Source: Chloroflexota bacterium (GTDB lineage: Bacteria; Chloroflexota; Anaerolineae; Aggregatilineales; J027). From it: a DNA stretch of 64,000 bases. The stretch is from positions 186,001 to 250,000 of the forward strand of contig JABFGB010000003.1 in assembly GCA_013112715.1 (NCBI GenBank), in the 5' to 3' direction. The translations under genes and the position numbers were made by a program. A model generated the notes under the pieces. It was not told where the DNA came from. It saw only the letters and a list, made by a program, of their open reading frames with translations, and did not search any database. Below are positions 1 through 9,471 of this stretch, in pieces. Every line of letters starts with the position of its first letter. The first letter of the stretch is position 1.

Positions 1-224
1 TGAAAGGCAGTATAAAAGACCTCTGAATTCAGCCGCAGAGGGTCGCAATTCTTGATGACGCTGCGGATCCCATTAATAATTCCAGCCTCCAATTTATCCA
101 CTGTCAAAGTAGGAAAGGCCTCGGTCAACAAAGGCAGCAAGGCTTTTTTGTAGTGTTGGACAAATTCATTGGCAGGATTGGTCAGCAGGGTGTCATCCAA
201 GTCAAACAGGATGGCTTTAATCAT
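1..224 (-). CDS. HAD-superfamily hydrolase (N-terminal part, runs off the window)
   Basis: Reading from 224 downwards gives a start ATG and about 74 residues before the window edge. Residues 7-11 are FDLDD followed by TLL, the nucleophile motif I (DxDx[T/V]) of HAD phosphatases and phosphotransferases, which use the first Asp to form a phospho-aspartate. The rest of the visible part is the start of a helical cap. The start codon overlaps the 3-prime end of the upstream gene by 8 nt, so the two are probably co-translated. Substrate cannot be inferred; the C-terminal two thirds lie outside the window. Confidence 0.8.
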   Translation of the reverse strand, partial: MIKAILFDLDDTLLTNPANEFVQHYKKALLPLLTEAFPTLTVDKLEAGIINGIRSVIKNCDPLRLNSEVFYTAF

Positions 225-576
225 CGTTGTCATCCTGTTCTAACGCCTGTGCGAATAGTTTTAACCCCGGACGCTCCTCATTGCATTTTGGACAGCCGAC
301 GTAGGGGTCTTCAATAGGGATGTCATGTCGATCACACCATGCCTGCACCAGCATTTTGCGTCCAAATCCTAGCAGGGTCTGTTTAATGGTCAGTTCCATT
401 TTAAGGTAGGGGCTGGCATTGGCCCGCAAAATCTCTGGTACAGGACACTTGGCGCAGTATTCAGGCTTCCAATGAGCCGAGATTTCATTTTTGGGAATCC
501 GGCATTCTTCAACCTCACGCCCACGAAAATAGTCGCTGTAGTAAAAGGCGCATTCACGGCCATCGGGTGTTCTCAT
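217..576 (-). CDS. Cysteine-rich conserved small protein, unknown function
   Basis: A 119-residue soluble protein with seven cysteines, including two CxxC pairs (CAKC near residue 41 and CPKC near residue 95) plus Cys at 9, 25 and 82. This spacing suggests a structural zinc site or Fe-S ligand set, but no known family is recognised. It overlaps the downstream HAD hydrolase by 8 nt, which implies a shared transcript and perhaps a shared process. No signal peptide or membrane segment is visible. The metal-binding idea is inference from cysteine pattern only. Confidence 0.65.
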   Translation of the reverse strand: MRTPDGRECAFYYSDYFRGREVEECRIPKNEISAHWKPEYCAKCPVPEILRANASPYLKMELTIKQTLLGFGRKMLVQAWCDRHDIPIEDPYVGCPKCNEERPGLKLFAQALEQDDNDD

Positions 577-707
577 AGCAGCTTCTTATCCTCCCCGAAA
601 AATTCGCTCGTACCAATATAACGAATCACCGCGTCTCTGAGCAAAAACAAAGAGGCATTGACTGCCCCTTGCTACCATTTCTATACACTGGAAGTGAAAA
701 GTTGGAT

Positions 708-1265
708 TTAGACGCGGGTGACGTAGCTACCATCTTCGGTCTTGATGCGGATTTTATCACCGACATTTACGAACAGCGGTACCATCACTTCAAGGCCTGT
801 CTGGGTTTTCACCTTTTTGTTGGCGTTGGTGGCTGTGTCACCAGCAATCGCCATCTCAGCATCTACAATCTCATGCTCAACAGTGCTGGGCAGTGCGTAG
901 TCAATGATTTCATCCTGCCATTGGTTCAAGACCAACTTCAGTCCTTCAATGAGATAGAGGTAGTCGTCGCCAAAAATATCGCGGCGCAGATGGGGTTGGT
1001 CGTAGGTTTCCAAGTCCATGAAGGTCAGAAACTCATCGTCGGCATACAGATATTCGACTTCACGGCCTTCTACCCGAATATCTTCTACCCGGTCACCAGA
1101 GCCAAAGGTCATGGTGGTTACCGAGCCGCTGCGAAGGTTGCGGACGGTGGTACGAATGGTCGCATTACCACGGCCCGGTTTGTGATGGTGATAGTCAAGC
1201 ACTTTATAAATTTCGTCATCCAAAGTAAAGGTTGTGCCCTTACGTAGTTGATTCACGTCAATCAT
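708..1265 (-). CDS. efp: Translation elongation factor P
   Basis: 185 residues, the normal EF-P length, with the three-barrel family layout: KOW-like N-terminal domain, OB middle domain and a C-terminal domain ending in GDKIRIKTEDGSYVTRV. EF-P enters the ribosomal E site and helps form peptide bonds at polyproline stretches, of which this window encodes many in Pro/Thr-rich linkers. The tip of the beta3-beta4 loop reads KPGRGNA, placing Arg32 where E. coli has the lysylated Lys34. A single-gene transcript is likely, because an extended -10 promoter lies at 1314-1344 and a hairpin precedes it. Confidence 0.96.
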   Translation of the reverse strand: MIDVNQLRKGTTFTLDDEIYKVLDYHHHKPGRGNATIRTTVRNLRSGSVTTMTFGSGDRVEDIRVEGREVEYLYADDEFLTFMDLETYDQPHLRRDIFGDDYLYLIEGLKLVLNQWQDEIIDYALPSTVEHEIVDAEMAIAGDTATNANKKVKTQTGLEVMVPLFVNVGDKIRIKTEDGSYVTRV

Positions 1266-1313
1266 GGGATTTTCAATTATGCCTTAGGTTTTGATTTTTG
1301 CGTTGCGGATTTT

Positions 1314-1344
1314 ATTATAGCAAAAGGGAAGTCAGAGGCGTCAA
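1314..1344 (-). promoter_or_regulatory. Probable efp promoter
   Basis: On the minus strand TTGACG (1344-1339) is followed after 19 nt by TATAAT (1319-1314), which is also preceded by TGC, giving an extended -10 element (TGCTATAAT). It lies about 50 nt upstream of the efp start at 1265. The long spacer is compensated by the extended -10. Prediction from sequence only. Confidence 0.6.
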
Positions 1345-1370
1345 GGCCGATTTGTGCGAAAAAACAAGGA

Positions 1371-1411
1371 GCCGGGGGGAATTTGCATCAAGTGAGTCCC
1401 CGTCCCCCGGC
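1371..1411 (-). terminator. GC-rich hairpin between the 1471-1968 gene and efp
   Basis: GCCGGGGG at 1371-1378 pairs exactly with CCCCCGGC at 1404-1411 (8 bp, 25-nt loop). Read on the minus strand the stem is followed by TCCTTG and a run of six T, so it can act as terminator for the dinG/membrane-protein transcript. The T-run starts several bases after the stem, so efficiency is uncertain. Confidence 0.5.
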
Positions 1412-1470
1412 CCTACACTATATATACTAATCATGGATGAAAAGGTTCAACTGCGTGGGAAATGCCTTTC

Positions 1471-1968
1471 CTAACGCCGCATTCCTTCTAATGGAGGGCG
1501 ATCATAGGCCGCCAGCAAAGCATCCAATAGCAACCGATAGATGCGCCGTTCGATGAAATAGAACGTTGCACCCACCACTGGAACTACGGCACAGGCCACG
1601 CTGATGAGCAGCGTCCATGTAAAATGGGGTGGGGGCCATCGCGGGATTTGCATAGCGACCCAGTAGGGAAACAGTAATGAGATAAACGTCAAAGGCCAGC
1701 CGATGCCGCGTGAAACAAAGACCACCCGCGAAATTTCTTCGTGACCCTCGACTTTTTCAAAATGCCCTTCAAGTCGTGTTAAAAAGGGCCGAATCCACTC
1801 GTTTTTCTCCCAACCCTGAATCGCTAACACAAAACGACGGCGGGCATCGGCTTTTCCAGCCAGATTTGTTTCAAGCCCGACACTGCCGGGGCCACGTTTG
1901 ACAAATTCTGCTACATACCGATCACGGGTTGCCTCAATTGGCATTTCGACCACGAAACTATTACGCAC
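1471..1968 (-). CDS. Small membrane protein, unknown function
   Basis: 165 residues. An N-terminal charged cytosolic part of about 85 residues is followed by two hydrophobic segments (about 90-108 and 118-138) separated by a Pro/Trp-rich loop, then a short basic tail. The N-terminal half looks like a folded alpha-beta domain, but no family is recognised. It starts inside the last codons of the dinG gene (8-nt overlap), so it is the second gene of that transcript. Function is unknown; a link to DNA repair is only suggested by position. Confidence 0.65.
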   Translation of the reverse strand: MRNSFVVEMPIEATRDRYVAEFVKRGPGSVGLETNLAGKADARRRFVLAIQGWEKNEWIRPFLTRLEGHFEKVEGHEEISRVVFVSRGIGWPLTFISLLFPYWVAMQIPRWPPPHFTWTLLISVACAVVPVVGATFYFIERRIYRLLLDALLAAYDRPPLEGMRR

Positions 1969-4771
1969 GTTTCATCCAGTCCTTTGCTGCCAGTGGTAAT
2001 TTTGCCAATGGGCCACGTTGAATGGTGCATTCAGGTAAACTCTCAATGAAATGTTTGCCATAGCGTTTGCTGGTGATACGGCTGTCGAAAATAGCCACCA
2101 CACCCCGATCTGTTTTGCGCCGGATTAGCCGTCCAAAGCCTTGTCGGAAGCGCAGAATGGCTTCGGGGAGGGCATATTCCAAAAAGCTATTTTCAAACGT
2201 CTCGGAGCGGGCCGCGAAAATCGGGTCGGTGGGGACATTAAAGGGTAGGCGGGAAATCACGAGAGCCTGCAAATCATCTCCCGGTAGGTCTATGCCTTCC
2301 CAAAAGGAGCGTGTCCCCAACAGCACGGCTTTTTCGGTAGATTTGAAACTGTCAATGAGCAGTTGACGGCTACTGCCGCTGGTCTGGTCAAAGACTGTGA
2401 TGCCTCCCAACGCAAGACGAGCGGTGATGGCTTGGGCGGTCTGGCGCAGTTGGGTATAGCTGGTAAACAACCCCAGCAGGCGGCCATCTAGCGCGGTGGC
2501 AAGTTCGATAATGCCACGTTCAACCATCAGTTGATAATCATTGCGGCCATTAATTGGGTCGGGCATGTCGGTGGGGATATAGAGTAGTGTCGAGTTTTTG
2601 TAGTCGAAAGGGGATTCTACGGTCAATTCATCCACTTCCGAAGGCGCGGCATCCAATCGTTCGCGCAAGTAGTCAAATGAACCGGCAGTGCTGAGGGTGG
2701 CGCTGGTCAATACCACGCATTCTTTAGGCTCCCACAGGTGCTGTTGAATCAGTGGCCCAACATGCAATGGGGCAGCGTTTATGGATACATAATCATCACT
2801 GGGGTTGACCTCGCACCAATAAATCGTATTCGGTAGGGGGTTATCGGTAAATTGGTCAAGCTGTTGATGGATGCTTTGCAGATGGCGGGCGGCGGTTTGG
2901 GTGCTGCTGAGAATATCCTCATAATCCACGATTTCATACTCTTCGAGGGTCGCCAATGCGCGTGCAATATTTTCCATCGCTTTGCTGATGACACTCGTAA
3001 ATTCGCTTAGATTTGACCAGACCCGCTGCACTTCGCCCCAATCCTCGCGGTCACGCGATTGTTCCGTGATGCGAACATTAACGAAATACTCACTACCTTG
3101 AAATTCATCATTACTGCGTAGGAACAGTACCAGTGTATAGAAATATTGGTCAACATGGTGGTTCATGGCCTTGACCGCATCCGCCACACTCCGCACATAA
3201 TCTTTGATTTGGGAATTCTTGCGCTCTGGGATTTTGTCTTTGATGGCATTGAGAATATCAGCCAACAGCCCTTTTTTCATATCACCCAGATCGGCAAAAC
3301 GGCGGCGCAGGCCATTCCGATCCAGCTGTGATGACAAGCCATCGGTGGTGGCGGCTTCCAAATGATGCCCTTCATCAATCACCAAATAGCGATAATCTGG
3401 CAAGACACGGTTGCCAATGTTGACATCACTCAACAGTAAGGCATGGTTGACGACCAACACATGGGCAGCTTCGGCTTGTTGGCGGGCTTTATAAAATGGA
3501 CAAGCGCCCCCCATTTGGGATTCGCAGCGATTCAGTGTGCAGCCTTCATCTTGAGCCGAGAGACGTGCCCATGTTTTTTCTTCGGCAGGCCCCCGCAGCG
3601 TGATTTCGCCACGATCCCCGGTGTCGGATTCCAACAGCCACACTAAGATTTTCGCCAACATACGTAGTTCTTCGGTGGAGGTTGGCGAACGCCGACGCAC
3701 GGTATGAAGGCGGCGGGGACACAGATAATTACTGCGCCCTTTGACCACCGACATCTCGAACGGCACATCCAAAACATTTTGCAGCGTAGGCAGGTCTTTG
3801 TTGACCAGTTGATCTTGTAATGCAATCGTCGCGGTTGAAATTACCACCCGTTCGTTATTGGTGAAGGCCCAATAGATGGCAGGAATCGAATATGCGATGC
3901 TTTTGCCTGTGCCTGTGGGGGCCTCAATCATCAGGTGATTGCCCTTGTTGAAAGCCTGCGTAATGGCTCGCAGCATATCTACTTGAGGTCTGCGGCTTTC
4001 GTAACCGTCAATTCTTTGTGAGAGCAGTCCACCCGGTTCGATGAGTGAACCTAGCGCTTTGGGATTCAGGGCAGTGCGGTCATCGTTGGGCTTGAGCCGC
4101 TTCCAGCCTTTTTCGGCTTTTTTGAATGGTCCTGTGTCCAATTCGGATTCATTTTGCTGCTCCACCATCGAGGTTTTGATACGTAGATTAAGCGCCTCAA
4201 TGAATGGCGCTTTAGCGTTCCACTGCAAATCCTGTGAGGCTTGCACGATCTCTTTAAGGGTTGCCAGCGGAAGGGTGAGTAATTTTCCCCACAAATGCTG
4301 ATACAGATTGACAGTTGCTATCGCATCATCTAATGCGCGGTGGGCGTTGGTGAGGTCTTGCAGATTAAAATACTCGGTTAGACTGGTGAGATTGTAACGT
4401 GGGGCGGTTGGGAACAGCACCGCCGCCAATTCATAGGTGTCAATGGCAGTGTTGGTCTCGGCAAGGCGATACCGCTTTAGAAACCCCAGATCAAACTCGA
4501 CGCGGTGGCCCATCACCGGGCTAGTACCAATAAATTGGCCTAACTCATCCAAAACTTCGCGGATGGTTGGCGCACCATGTAAATCATCATCGCTGATGCC
4601 TGTAATCGCGGTGACACGAGGCGGAATGGGGATACCGGGGTCTACGAGTGTGCTAAAGGTTGCAAGGATTTTGCCATCAACGGATCGGACTGCTCCCACC
4701 TCAATGATTAGGTCGGTTGTGGGGTCTAGCCCTGTGGTTTCAAGGTCGAGCGTGACGATCTCACCACGCAT
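1961..4771 (-). CDS. dinG: DinG-family ATP-dependent helicase with DnaQ-type 3-5 exonuclease domain
   Basis: 936 residues from the ATG at 4771, which has GGAG six bases upstream; a further in-frame ATG reaching 4915 would run into the divergent gene and is rejected. Residues 1-165 form a DEDDh exonuclease: TLDLETTGL (Asp9, Glu11), VEFDL (Asp94), and HRALDD (His144, Asp149). The helicase follows, with Walker A APTGTGKS at about 284-291, a DEGH box, TSATL and the QGFGRLIRR motif VI. Four cysteines between Walker A and DEGH (NYLC, GCTL, NRCE, GACP) fit the 4Fe-4S site of XPD/DinG helicases. The arrangement resembles Firmicute DinG, which usually lacks the Fe-S cysteines. Confidence 0.93.
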   Translation of the reverse strand: MRGEIVTLDLETTGLDPTTDLIIEVGAVRSVDGKILATFSTLVDPGIPIPPRVTAITGISDDDLHGAPTIREVLDELGQFIGTSPVMGHRVEFDLGFLKRYRLAETNTAIDTYELAAVLFPTAPRYNLTSLTEYFNLQDLTNAHRALDDAIATVNLYQHLWGKLLTLPLATLKEIVQASQDLQWNAKAPFIEALNLRIKTSMVEQQNESELDTGPFKKAEKGWKRLKPNDDRTALNPKALGSLIEPGGLLSQRIDGYESRRPQVDMLRAITQAFNKGNHLMIEAPTGTGKSIAYSIPAIYWAFTNNERVVISTATIALQDQLVNKDLPTLQNVLDVPFEMSVVKGRSNYLCPRRLHTVRRRSPTSTEELRMLAKILVWLLESDTGDRGEITLRGPAEEKTWARLSAQDEGCTLNRCESQMGGACPFYKARQQAEAAHVLVVNHALLLSDVNIGNRVLPDYRYLVIDEGHHLEAATTDGLSSQLDRNGLRRRFADLGDMKKGLLADILNAIKDKIPERKNSQIKDYVRSVADAVKAMNHHVDQYFYTLVLFLRSNDEFQGSEYFVNVRITEQSRDREDWGEVQRVWSNLSEFTSVISKAMENIARALATLEEYEIVDYEDILSSTQTAARHLQSIHQQLDQFTDNPLPNTIYWCEVNPSDDYVSINAAPLHVGPLIQQHLWEPKECVVLTSATLSTAGSFDYLRERLDAAPSEVDELTVESPFDYKNSTLLYIPTDMPDPINGRNDYQLMVERGIIELATALDGRLLGLFTSYTQLRQTAQAITARLALGGITVFDQTSGSSRQLLIDSFKSTEKAVLLGTRSFWEGIDLPGDDLQALVISRLPFNVPTDPIFAARSETFENSFLEYALPEAILRFRQGFGRLIRRKTDRGVVAIFDSRITSKRYGKHFIESLPECTIQRGPLAKLPLAAKDWMKRA

Positions 4772-4811
4772 CCAATACTCCATTCTAGTGTAATGAGAGG
4801 CGCAGAGTGAT

Positions 4812-4820
4812 ATTATAGCA
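4812..4820 (-). promoter_or_regulatory. Extended -10 element of the dinG promoter
   Basis: TGCTATAAT on the minus strand, 40 nt upstream of the chosen dinG start. No good -35 is visible, which is typical for extended -10 promoters. It supports the start at 4771 rather than a longer protein. Confidence 0.5.
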
Positions 4821-4930
4821 CAGTTGGTCGAATGCTTGTACTGTGTCTCAGTTGATGTTATCCTGCTAAATAGGACACCAAAACACAGCCTCATTGACAA
4901 TGGATGATCTCCCATATTAGGAGTTTCTAT

Positions 4931-7900
4931 ATGAGCGACTTAACAGGGCGTACTCTCGGAAAATATGAACTGGTGGAGCGCCTCGGACGTGGTGGCATGG
5001 CCGATGTTTATAAAGCCATTCAGCGCGGCATGGAGCGTTTTGTCGCCGTAAAGGTGATGCACGGACATCTTGCCGAATCAGAAGATTTTGTGGTGCGCTT
5101 CAAACGCGAGGCCCAGAGTGTCGGCAACTTGCGTCATCCGCACATCGTCCAAGTAATTGACTTTGATGTCGAAGGCGATGTGTATTATATGGTAATGGAA
5201 TATATCAAGGGCGGCACGCTGAAAACCTATATTCAGCAAAAAGGCGCATTGCCTGTTGACGAAGCCCTGCGGGTAACCGGACAGCTATCCGATGCGTTGG
5301 CCTATGCCCATCAAAATGGCATGATTCACCGTGACATCAAACCTGCCAATGTTATGTTTACCGACAACAGTTTTACCCATCCTGTCCTAACCGATTTTGG
5401 TATTGCGCGGATATTGGGGCAGTCAGGCATTACCATGAGCGGGGCATTTATCGGTACACCTGCCTATATGAGTCCCGAAGCGGGGCGGGGGACCAAGGTG
5501 GACGAGCGATCCGACATCTACAGCATGGGGATTATGTTGTATGAGATGGTGACTGGCACAGTCCCTTACGATGCCGATACGCCCTTTGCCATTGTGATGA
5601 AGCATATCAACGACCCTCTGCCTTCGCCACGCCGCTTTAATGTGAACTTGCCAAATGCGGTGGAAATCGTTGTATTAAAAGCCTTATCCAAAGACCCTGA
5701 AGATCGTTATCAGACCGCAGGTGATCTGCGCAAAGCTGTCCAAAAAGCCCGTGAAGATGCCAAAGCCGAAGCTCCAACGGCAGACAGTCACAAGTTGTCT
5801 ACAGCGGTTGGTGGTAAATCCCCCACTGAAATGCCGACTTATATACCCGATACCGCCAGTGACAAAGAACTGCCGACCATCAGCCCACAACATGCCGCCG
5901 CTGTACCGGATACGTTCGCCAAAGAGAAAACCCAACCTCCAGTAGCGGTAGCCAAACCCAAAATTCCCTATGTCCTTTGGGGTGGCGTGGCCCTAATCTT
6001 GGCAGTAGTGGCGATTGCGGCGATATTGGTGTTTGGTGGTGGGGAAGATGGCGACGACGAGCAGGATGTGAGTGTCCCAACCCCAACCAACACTACCGAA
6101 GCAGAGGCTGGCCTACCCCCTGCGCCGACTGCCGAACCAACCGAGGCCATCACCGAAATCGCTACCGAAGCGGGAACCGGGCCATCCGGCGCAACTGAAA
6201 ACGCCACTGAAGTAGGGCCACAGCCAACGGTATTTGCGGGTGTGATGACCACCGAGGCTCCTCCGTTACCTACTGTTCCAGTTTCACAGACTCAGGTTGG
6301 GATCGTCCCAACGGTTGATTTGGATGCGTCCAGCGGTACGGGTGGCAACCCCGACAACCCTCCATCTGCAACAGAACCCGTCATGGCTCCGCCTGCCAAT
6401 ACAGAGAGTCAAGGCCGTTATACTCAGTTCTTGCCCGACGACGACCTAGCGGTGATTGAGCTTGCTAATACCATTGATGCTTTGGATTCCACGCAAGGGG
6501 CAGATGCGGCTTTTGCACTGACGGAAACGGCCTTGCAGACCTACCCCGGCAACCCAATACTGTTGGGACTGCGTTCGGGTTTCTTGCTGCGGTTGGATCG
6601 AGACTCCGAAGCCCTAGCTGATGCTGAACAGGCCGTTGCAGATTTTCCAGAGCATCCGGCAGGCTATTTGGCCCTCGCCAATTACTACTATAACTCAGAT
6701 GATTATGACTATGAAGTCGCTTTTCAAAATGTCGAAAAGGCTTTAAGTCTCGCCCCTGATAATCGCACGACGGTATTTGTCTATGGGTTGGCCCTGCTGG
6801 GTCAATCTCGACAGGATGAGGCCATCGAGCAATTTAACCGTGCTGAGGAGCTAGGCGCTCCGTTAATTGACGTCCTTTCACGACGAACAGATGCTTACTG
6901 GCAAAAGGGGGATTACGCCTCGGCGCGTGTTGATCTTGAACGTCTATTGGCGGAACACGAGACCGCTGAAATTCGCTACAACTTGGCTGGCGCATACTTG
7001 TTGACGGGCCATCCAGAGGATGCCATGCAAGTGATCGAAGGGGGCTTTGAGTTTTATGATACCGAGCCGCGTTATTATGCTAATGCAGCCTATGTCGCAC
7101 ATTCGGCTGGTGATGGTGAGCAAGCCGAAGAATGGGCAAACACGGCCCTCGCTTTGGACGGTGATATGACCATTGCCCGCTATGTGTTGGGGTTGGTAGT
7201 CTTTAGTCGTGGCGAGTTTGAAGCGGCTGAAGCCCGTTTCCAAGAAGTGGCCGACGCCGAAAATCAAGATTATGAATATCCCTATTTGAATCCAACGTTT
7301 GACCGCTATTTGCCCCTTGATCAAGCCCGTACATCCCGTGAATTAGGCAAGGTTGATGAGGCGCTTGAGTTCTATCAAATGGTGATAGACGATACAGGTT
7401 GGTGGTGGGAGACACCCTATCTAGAGCGAGCCAGCCTGTATGCGGAACAGGAAGATTGGGATGCTGCCGCAACCGATTTCCGTGATGCCTATCGGGTAAC
7501 GGCAGACCGCGATTCCAACGCAGAAGTGGTTGACATACTTATAACCCAGCCTGTAGAGGTGATTCGGGCCGTCATCCGCCAATTGATTGAGGAAGATGGT
7601 AACTACGATTTAGCCCATGATTTTGCTGCACAAGTCGAGCCACAATTTGCAGATGACCCTTACTTGCTTTTTTACATGGCCGAAGTACATGTGCTGCGCG
7701 AGGAATATGATGCCGCATTAGAAGAGGGTCAGTATTTAGTCGAAACTGCCCCCGATAGCCCATTAGGATATATGGCGTTGGCGCACTACTATCGTCAAGC
7801 TGAGGTGGACAGTGATGAACAGATGTTGGCCTATGCACAACAGGCGATTGATCTTGCCCCTGACGATCCCTACATTACGTTAGAGTATGCCCGTATCCTA

Positions 7901-8683
7901 AATAATGCGGATTTAGGTGATGCAGTGATTGAAGCCTATTATGATGCTGAGGAGTCAGGGGCAGATCGGGCAGTAGTGCTAGATGAGCGCTCGAATTATG
8001 CGGCTCAGATCGGTGATCTTGATCAGGCCATCGAAGACCTCTTGGCGCTTATGCAAATTTGGACGGACGACCCCTACCTTGTGACGCGCTTGGCGGGGTA
8101 TTATCTGCGAGATGATGACCTTGAATCCGCTGTGGATTTAGCCATCCAGTATCAAGACATCGAGATGAATGAAGACACCACCAGCAACTATTATCCTGAC
8201 CTAGCTTTCATTGCGTGGTGGGATGAAGACCCCGATCTTGCAAGGTCTTTCCTCAATCGGGTGAATGAGGGCTATCGGGAAGAACCAAAGGTCATTCTGA
8301 TGAACGGGCTGCTGTTGCAACTAGAGGGGCAATATGAGGAGTCTAATGCCCTACTGGAGTCGCTCCTAGAGGTTGAGGTGTGGCGGTACGATTATCCATT
8401 TTTCAATCCCGAGTTTGACCACTCGCTTGATCTTGAAATCGCCCGGAATTATGTTGCACTCGAACAATCTGGTGAGGCCATTGCTGCGTACCGCCGAACG
8501 CTTGAGCGATACTATGGTTGGCTAACCCCGCGCCTTGAGCTGGCCGATGTGTTGATTGATATGGGGGATTTTGAAGGGGCACGGGCTGAACTGCTTATCG
8601 CATTGGACTTGGCCGAGGAAGAGGGCATACGAGAGACGATTCGACAGAAAATTGTTGAACTTGGCCCTGCGCCTGCAAATTAA
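4931..8683 (+). CDS. Hanks-type Ser/Thr protein kinase with transmembrane segment and large TPR ectodomain
   Basis: 1250 residues from the ATG at 4931 (AGGAG seven bases upstream). The kinase domain spans about 11-270: glycine loop LGRGGMADV, VAVK (Lys41), Glu60, HRDIKPAN (Asp135), DFG (Asp155) and an SPE in place of APE; all catalytic residues are present, so it should be active. A Pro-rich juxtamembrane region leads to one membrane helix (about 346-368), then a Thr/Glu/Pro-rich spacer to about 500 and a long run of TPR-like helical repeats. The TPR part contains a duplicated block 372 residues apart. It probably senses or scaffolds outside the membrane. The lipoprotein gene 2 nt downstream is probably co-transcribed. 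Confidence 0.92.
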   Translation: MSDLTGRTLGKYELVERLGRGGMADVYKAIQRGMERFVAVKVMHGHLAESEDFVVRFKREAQSVGNLRHPHIVQVIDFDVEGDVYYMVMEYIKGGTLKTYIQQKGALPVDEALRVTGQLSDALAYAHQNGMIHRDIKPANVMFTDNSFTHPVLTDFGIARILGQSGITMSGAFIGTPAYMSPEAGRGTKVDERSDIYSMGIMLYEMVTGTVPYDADTPFAIVMKHINDPLPSPRRFNVNLPNAVEIVVLKALSKDPEDRYQTAGDLRKAVQKAREDAKAEAPTADSHKLSTAVGGKSPTEMPTYIPDTASDKELPTISPQHAAAVPDTFAKEKTQPPVAVAKPKIPYVLWGGVALILAVVAIAAILVFGGGEDGDDEQDVSVPTPTNTTEAEAGLPPAPTAEPTEAITEIATEAGTGPSGATENATEVGPQPTVFAGVMTTEAPPLPTVPVSQTQVGIVPTVDLDASSGTGGNPDNPPSATEPVMAPPANTESQGRYTQFLPDDDLAVIELANTIDALDSTQGADAAFALTETALQTYPGNPILLGLRSGFLLRLDRDSEALADAEQAVADFPEHPAGYLALANYYYNSDDYDYEVAFQNVEKALSLAPDNRTTVFVYGLALLGQSRQDEAIEQFNRAEELGAPLIDVLSRRTDAYWQKGDYASARVDLERLLAEHETAEIRYNLAGAYLLTGHPEDAMQVIEGGFEFYDTEPRYYANAAYVAHSAGDGEQAEEWANTALALDGDMTIARYVLGLVVFSRGEFEAAEARFQEVADAENQDYEYPYLNPTFDRYLPLDQARTSRELGKVDEALEFYQMVIDDTGWWWETPYLERASLYAEQEDWDAAATDFRDAYRVTADRDSNAEVVDILITQPVEVIRAVIRQLIEEDGNYDLAHDFAAQVEPQFADDPYLLFYMAEVHVLREEYDAALEEGQYLVETAPDSPLGYMALAHYYRQAEVDSDEQMLAYAQQAIDLAPDDPYITLEYARILNNADLGDAVIEAYYDAEESGADRAVVLDERSNYAAQIGDLDQAIEDLLALMQIWTDDPYLVTRLAGYYLRDDDLESAVDLAIQYQDIEMNEDTTSNYYPDLAFIAWWDEDPDLARSFLNRVNEGYREEPKVILMNGLLLQLEGQYEESNALLESLLEVEVWRYDYPFFNPEFDHSLDLEIARNYVALEQSGEAIAAYRRTLERYYGWLTPRLELADVLIDMGDFEGARAELLIALDLAEEEGIRETIRQKIVELGPAPAN

Positions 8684-8685
8684 TT

Positions 8686-9435
8686 ATGGAAAGGGACATC
8701 TACTTGAAAGGGAATTATCATCGGCTTTCAGTAGCCTTTTGGGTGATGGTGCTGTTGTTGGCGGGATTGACCGCGTGTAAAGAGGATAAATCAAAGAACG
8801 AGGACGATGTGTCGGGGGTGCAGGTGGCAACGCCTATACCGAATACTCCACAGCAGGTGATTACCGTCGTGGTGACGCGCACGCCTACACCTATGATTAC
8901 CCCCAGCATCACCCCTACACTCGATTTCCCAGCTTATCGAGTAGCGGGTACTTGGTATTTGTATATCCGCTTTGACCTTAACAACACGGCCATCGTGCAG
9001 CAGTTGGGGTATTCGGCAACCGCCACCCTTGAGGTCACGGACTACGCGGTAGTGACAGGATCGGGCATGTTGATGCCAACGCCTTTTGACCCCGCCTGCG
9101 AAATTCGTTCAGTGGATGCTGAAGGGCTTGCTTTTAAAATGCAGGGTTCATTGCGACCAGACGGGGAGCGGATTTTGATGGATGTGGAGATCACTCCAGC
9201 TAACTATTCGGCAGTGGAAAATTATGAAGTGCGCTGCCCATCCGATAATGGCGAATGGCGCACGGTTTCCCAACCAAACTTGATCTGGCCCGTGTTGTCG
9301 CAGACAGAGCGCACGAAATATACCTTTGATCTGACTCAGCCCAGTTATACCGTGACTTTTACGGAGGACATCGCCGCGCGGACGGGTAATGTCATTAAAG
9401 GACTGCTATCGGCGGAATTGATTAGTTTGCAGTAG
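8686..9435 (+). CDS. Lipoprotein of unknown function
   Basis: 249 residues. The N-terminus has basic residues, a hydrophobic stretch and a lipobox LTAC (Cys about residue 31), followed by a polar Thr/Pro linker (TPTPMITPSITPT) and a predicted beta-rich domain of about 150 residues. Start is uncertain: ATG at 8686 follows the kinase stop by 2 nt, and a TTG at 8704 has AAAGGGA upstream and would give a more usual signal peptide. Its tight linkage to the kinase suggests that it is an extracytoplasmic partner, but this is only positional. Confidence 0.75.
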   Translation: MERDIYLKGNYHRLSVAFWVMVLLLAGLTACKEDKSKNEDDVSGVQVATPIPNTPQQVITVVVTRTPTPMITPSITPTLDFPAYRVAGTWYLYIRFDLNNTAIVQQLGYSATATLEVTDYAVVTGSGMLMPTPFDPACEIRSVDAEGLAFKMQGSLRPDGERILMDVEITPANYSAVENYEVRCPSDNGEWRTVSQPNLIWPVLSQTERTKYTFDLTQPSYTVTFTEDIAARTGNVIKGLLSAELISLQ

Positions 9436-9445
9436 GCCAAGAAAT

Positions 9446-9471
9446 GGGGCGAGAGGGTGGTTTTTCGCCCC
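9446..9471. terminator. Hairpin between convergent genes
   Basis: GGGGCGA (9446-9452) and TCGCCCC (9465-9471) form a perfect 7-bp stem with a 12-nt loop between the lipoprotein stop and the stop of the opposing gene. No strong T-run follows on either strand, so it is at best a weak bidirectional terminator. Confidence 0.4.

Noticed and set aside
669..1247. Long plus-strand open frame opposite efp (192 codons)
   Set aside because: It is antisense to the clearly conserved efp gene, has no ribosome binding site and no protein-family resemblance.
4772..4915. N-terminal extension of the DinG protein by 48 residues
   Set aside because: It would overlap the divergent kinase start region and the promoter, while the ATG at 4771 has a good SD and begins right before the exonuclease motif.
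4931..8683. PASTA-type PknB kinase
   Set aside because: The extracellular part has TPR-like repeats and no PASTA domain.
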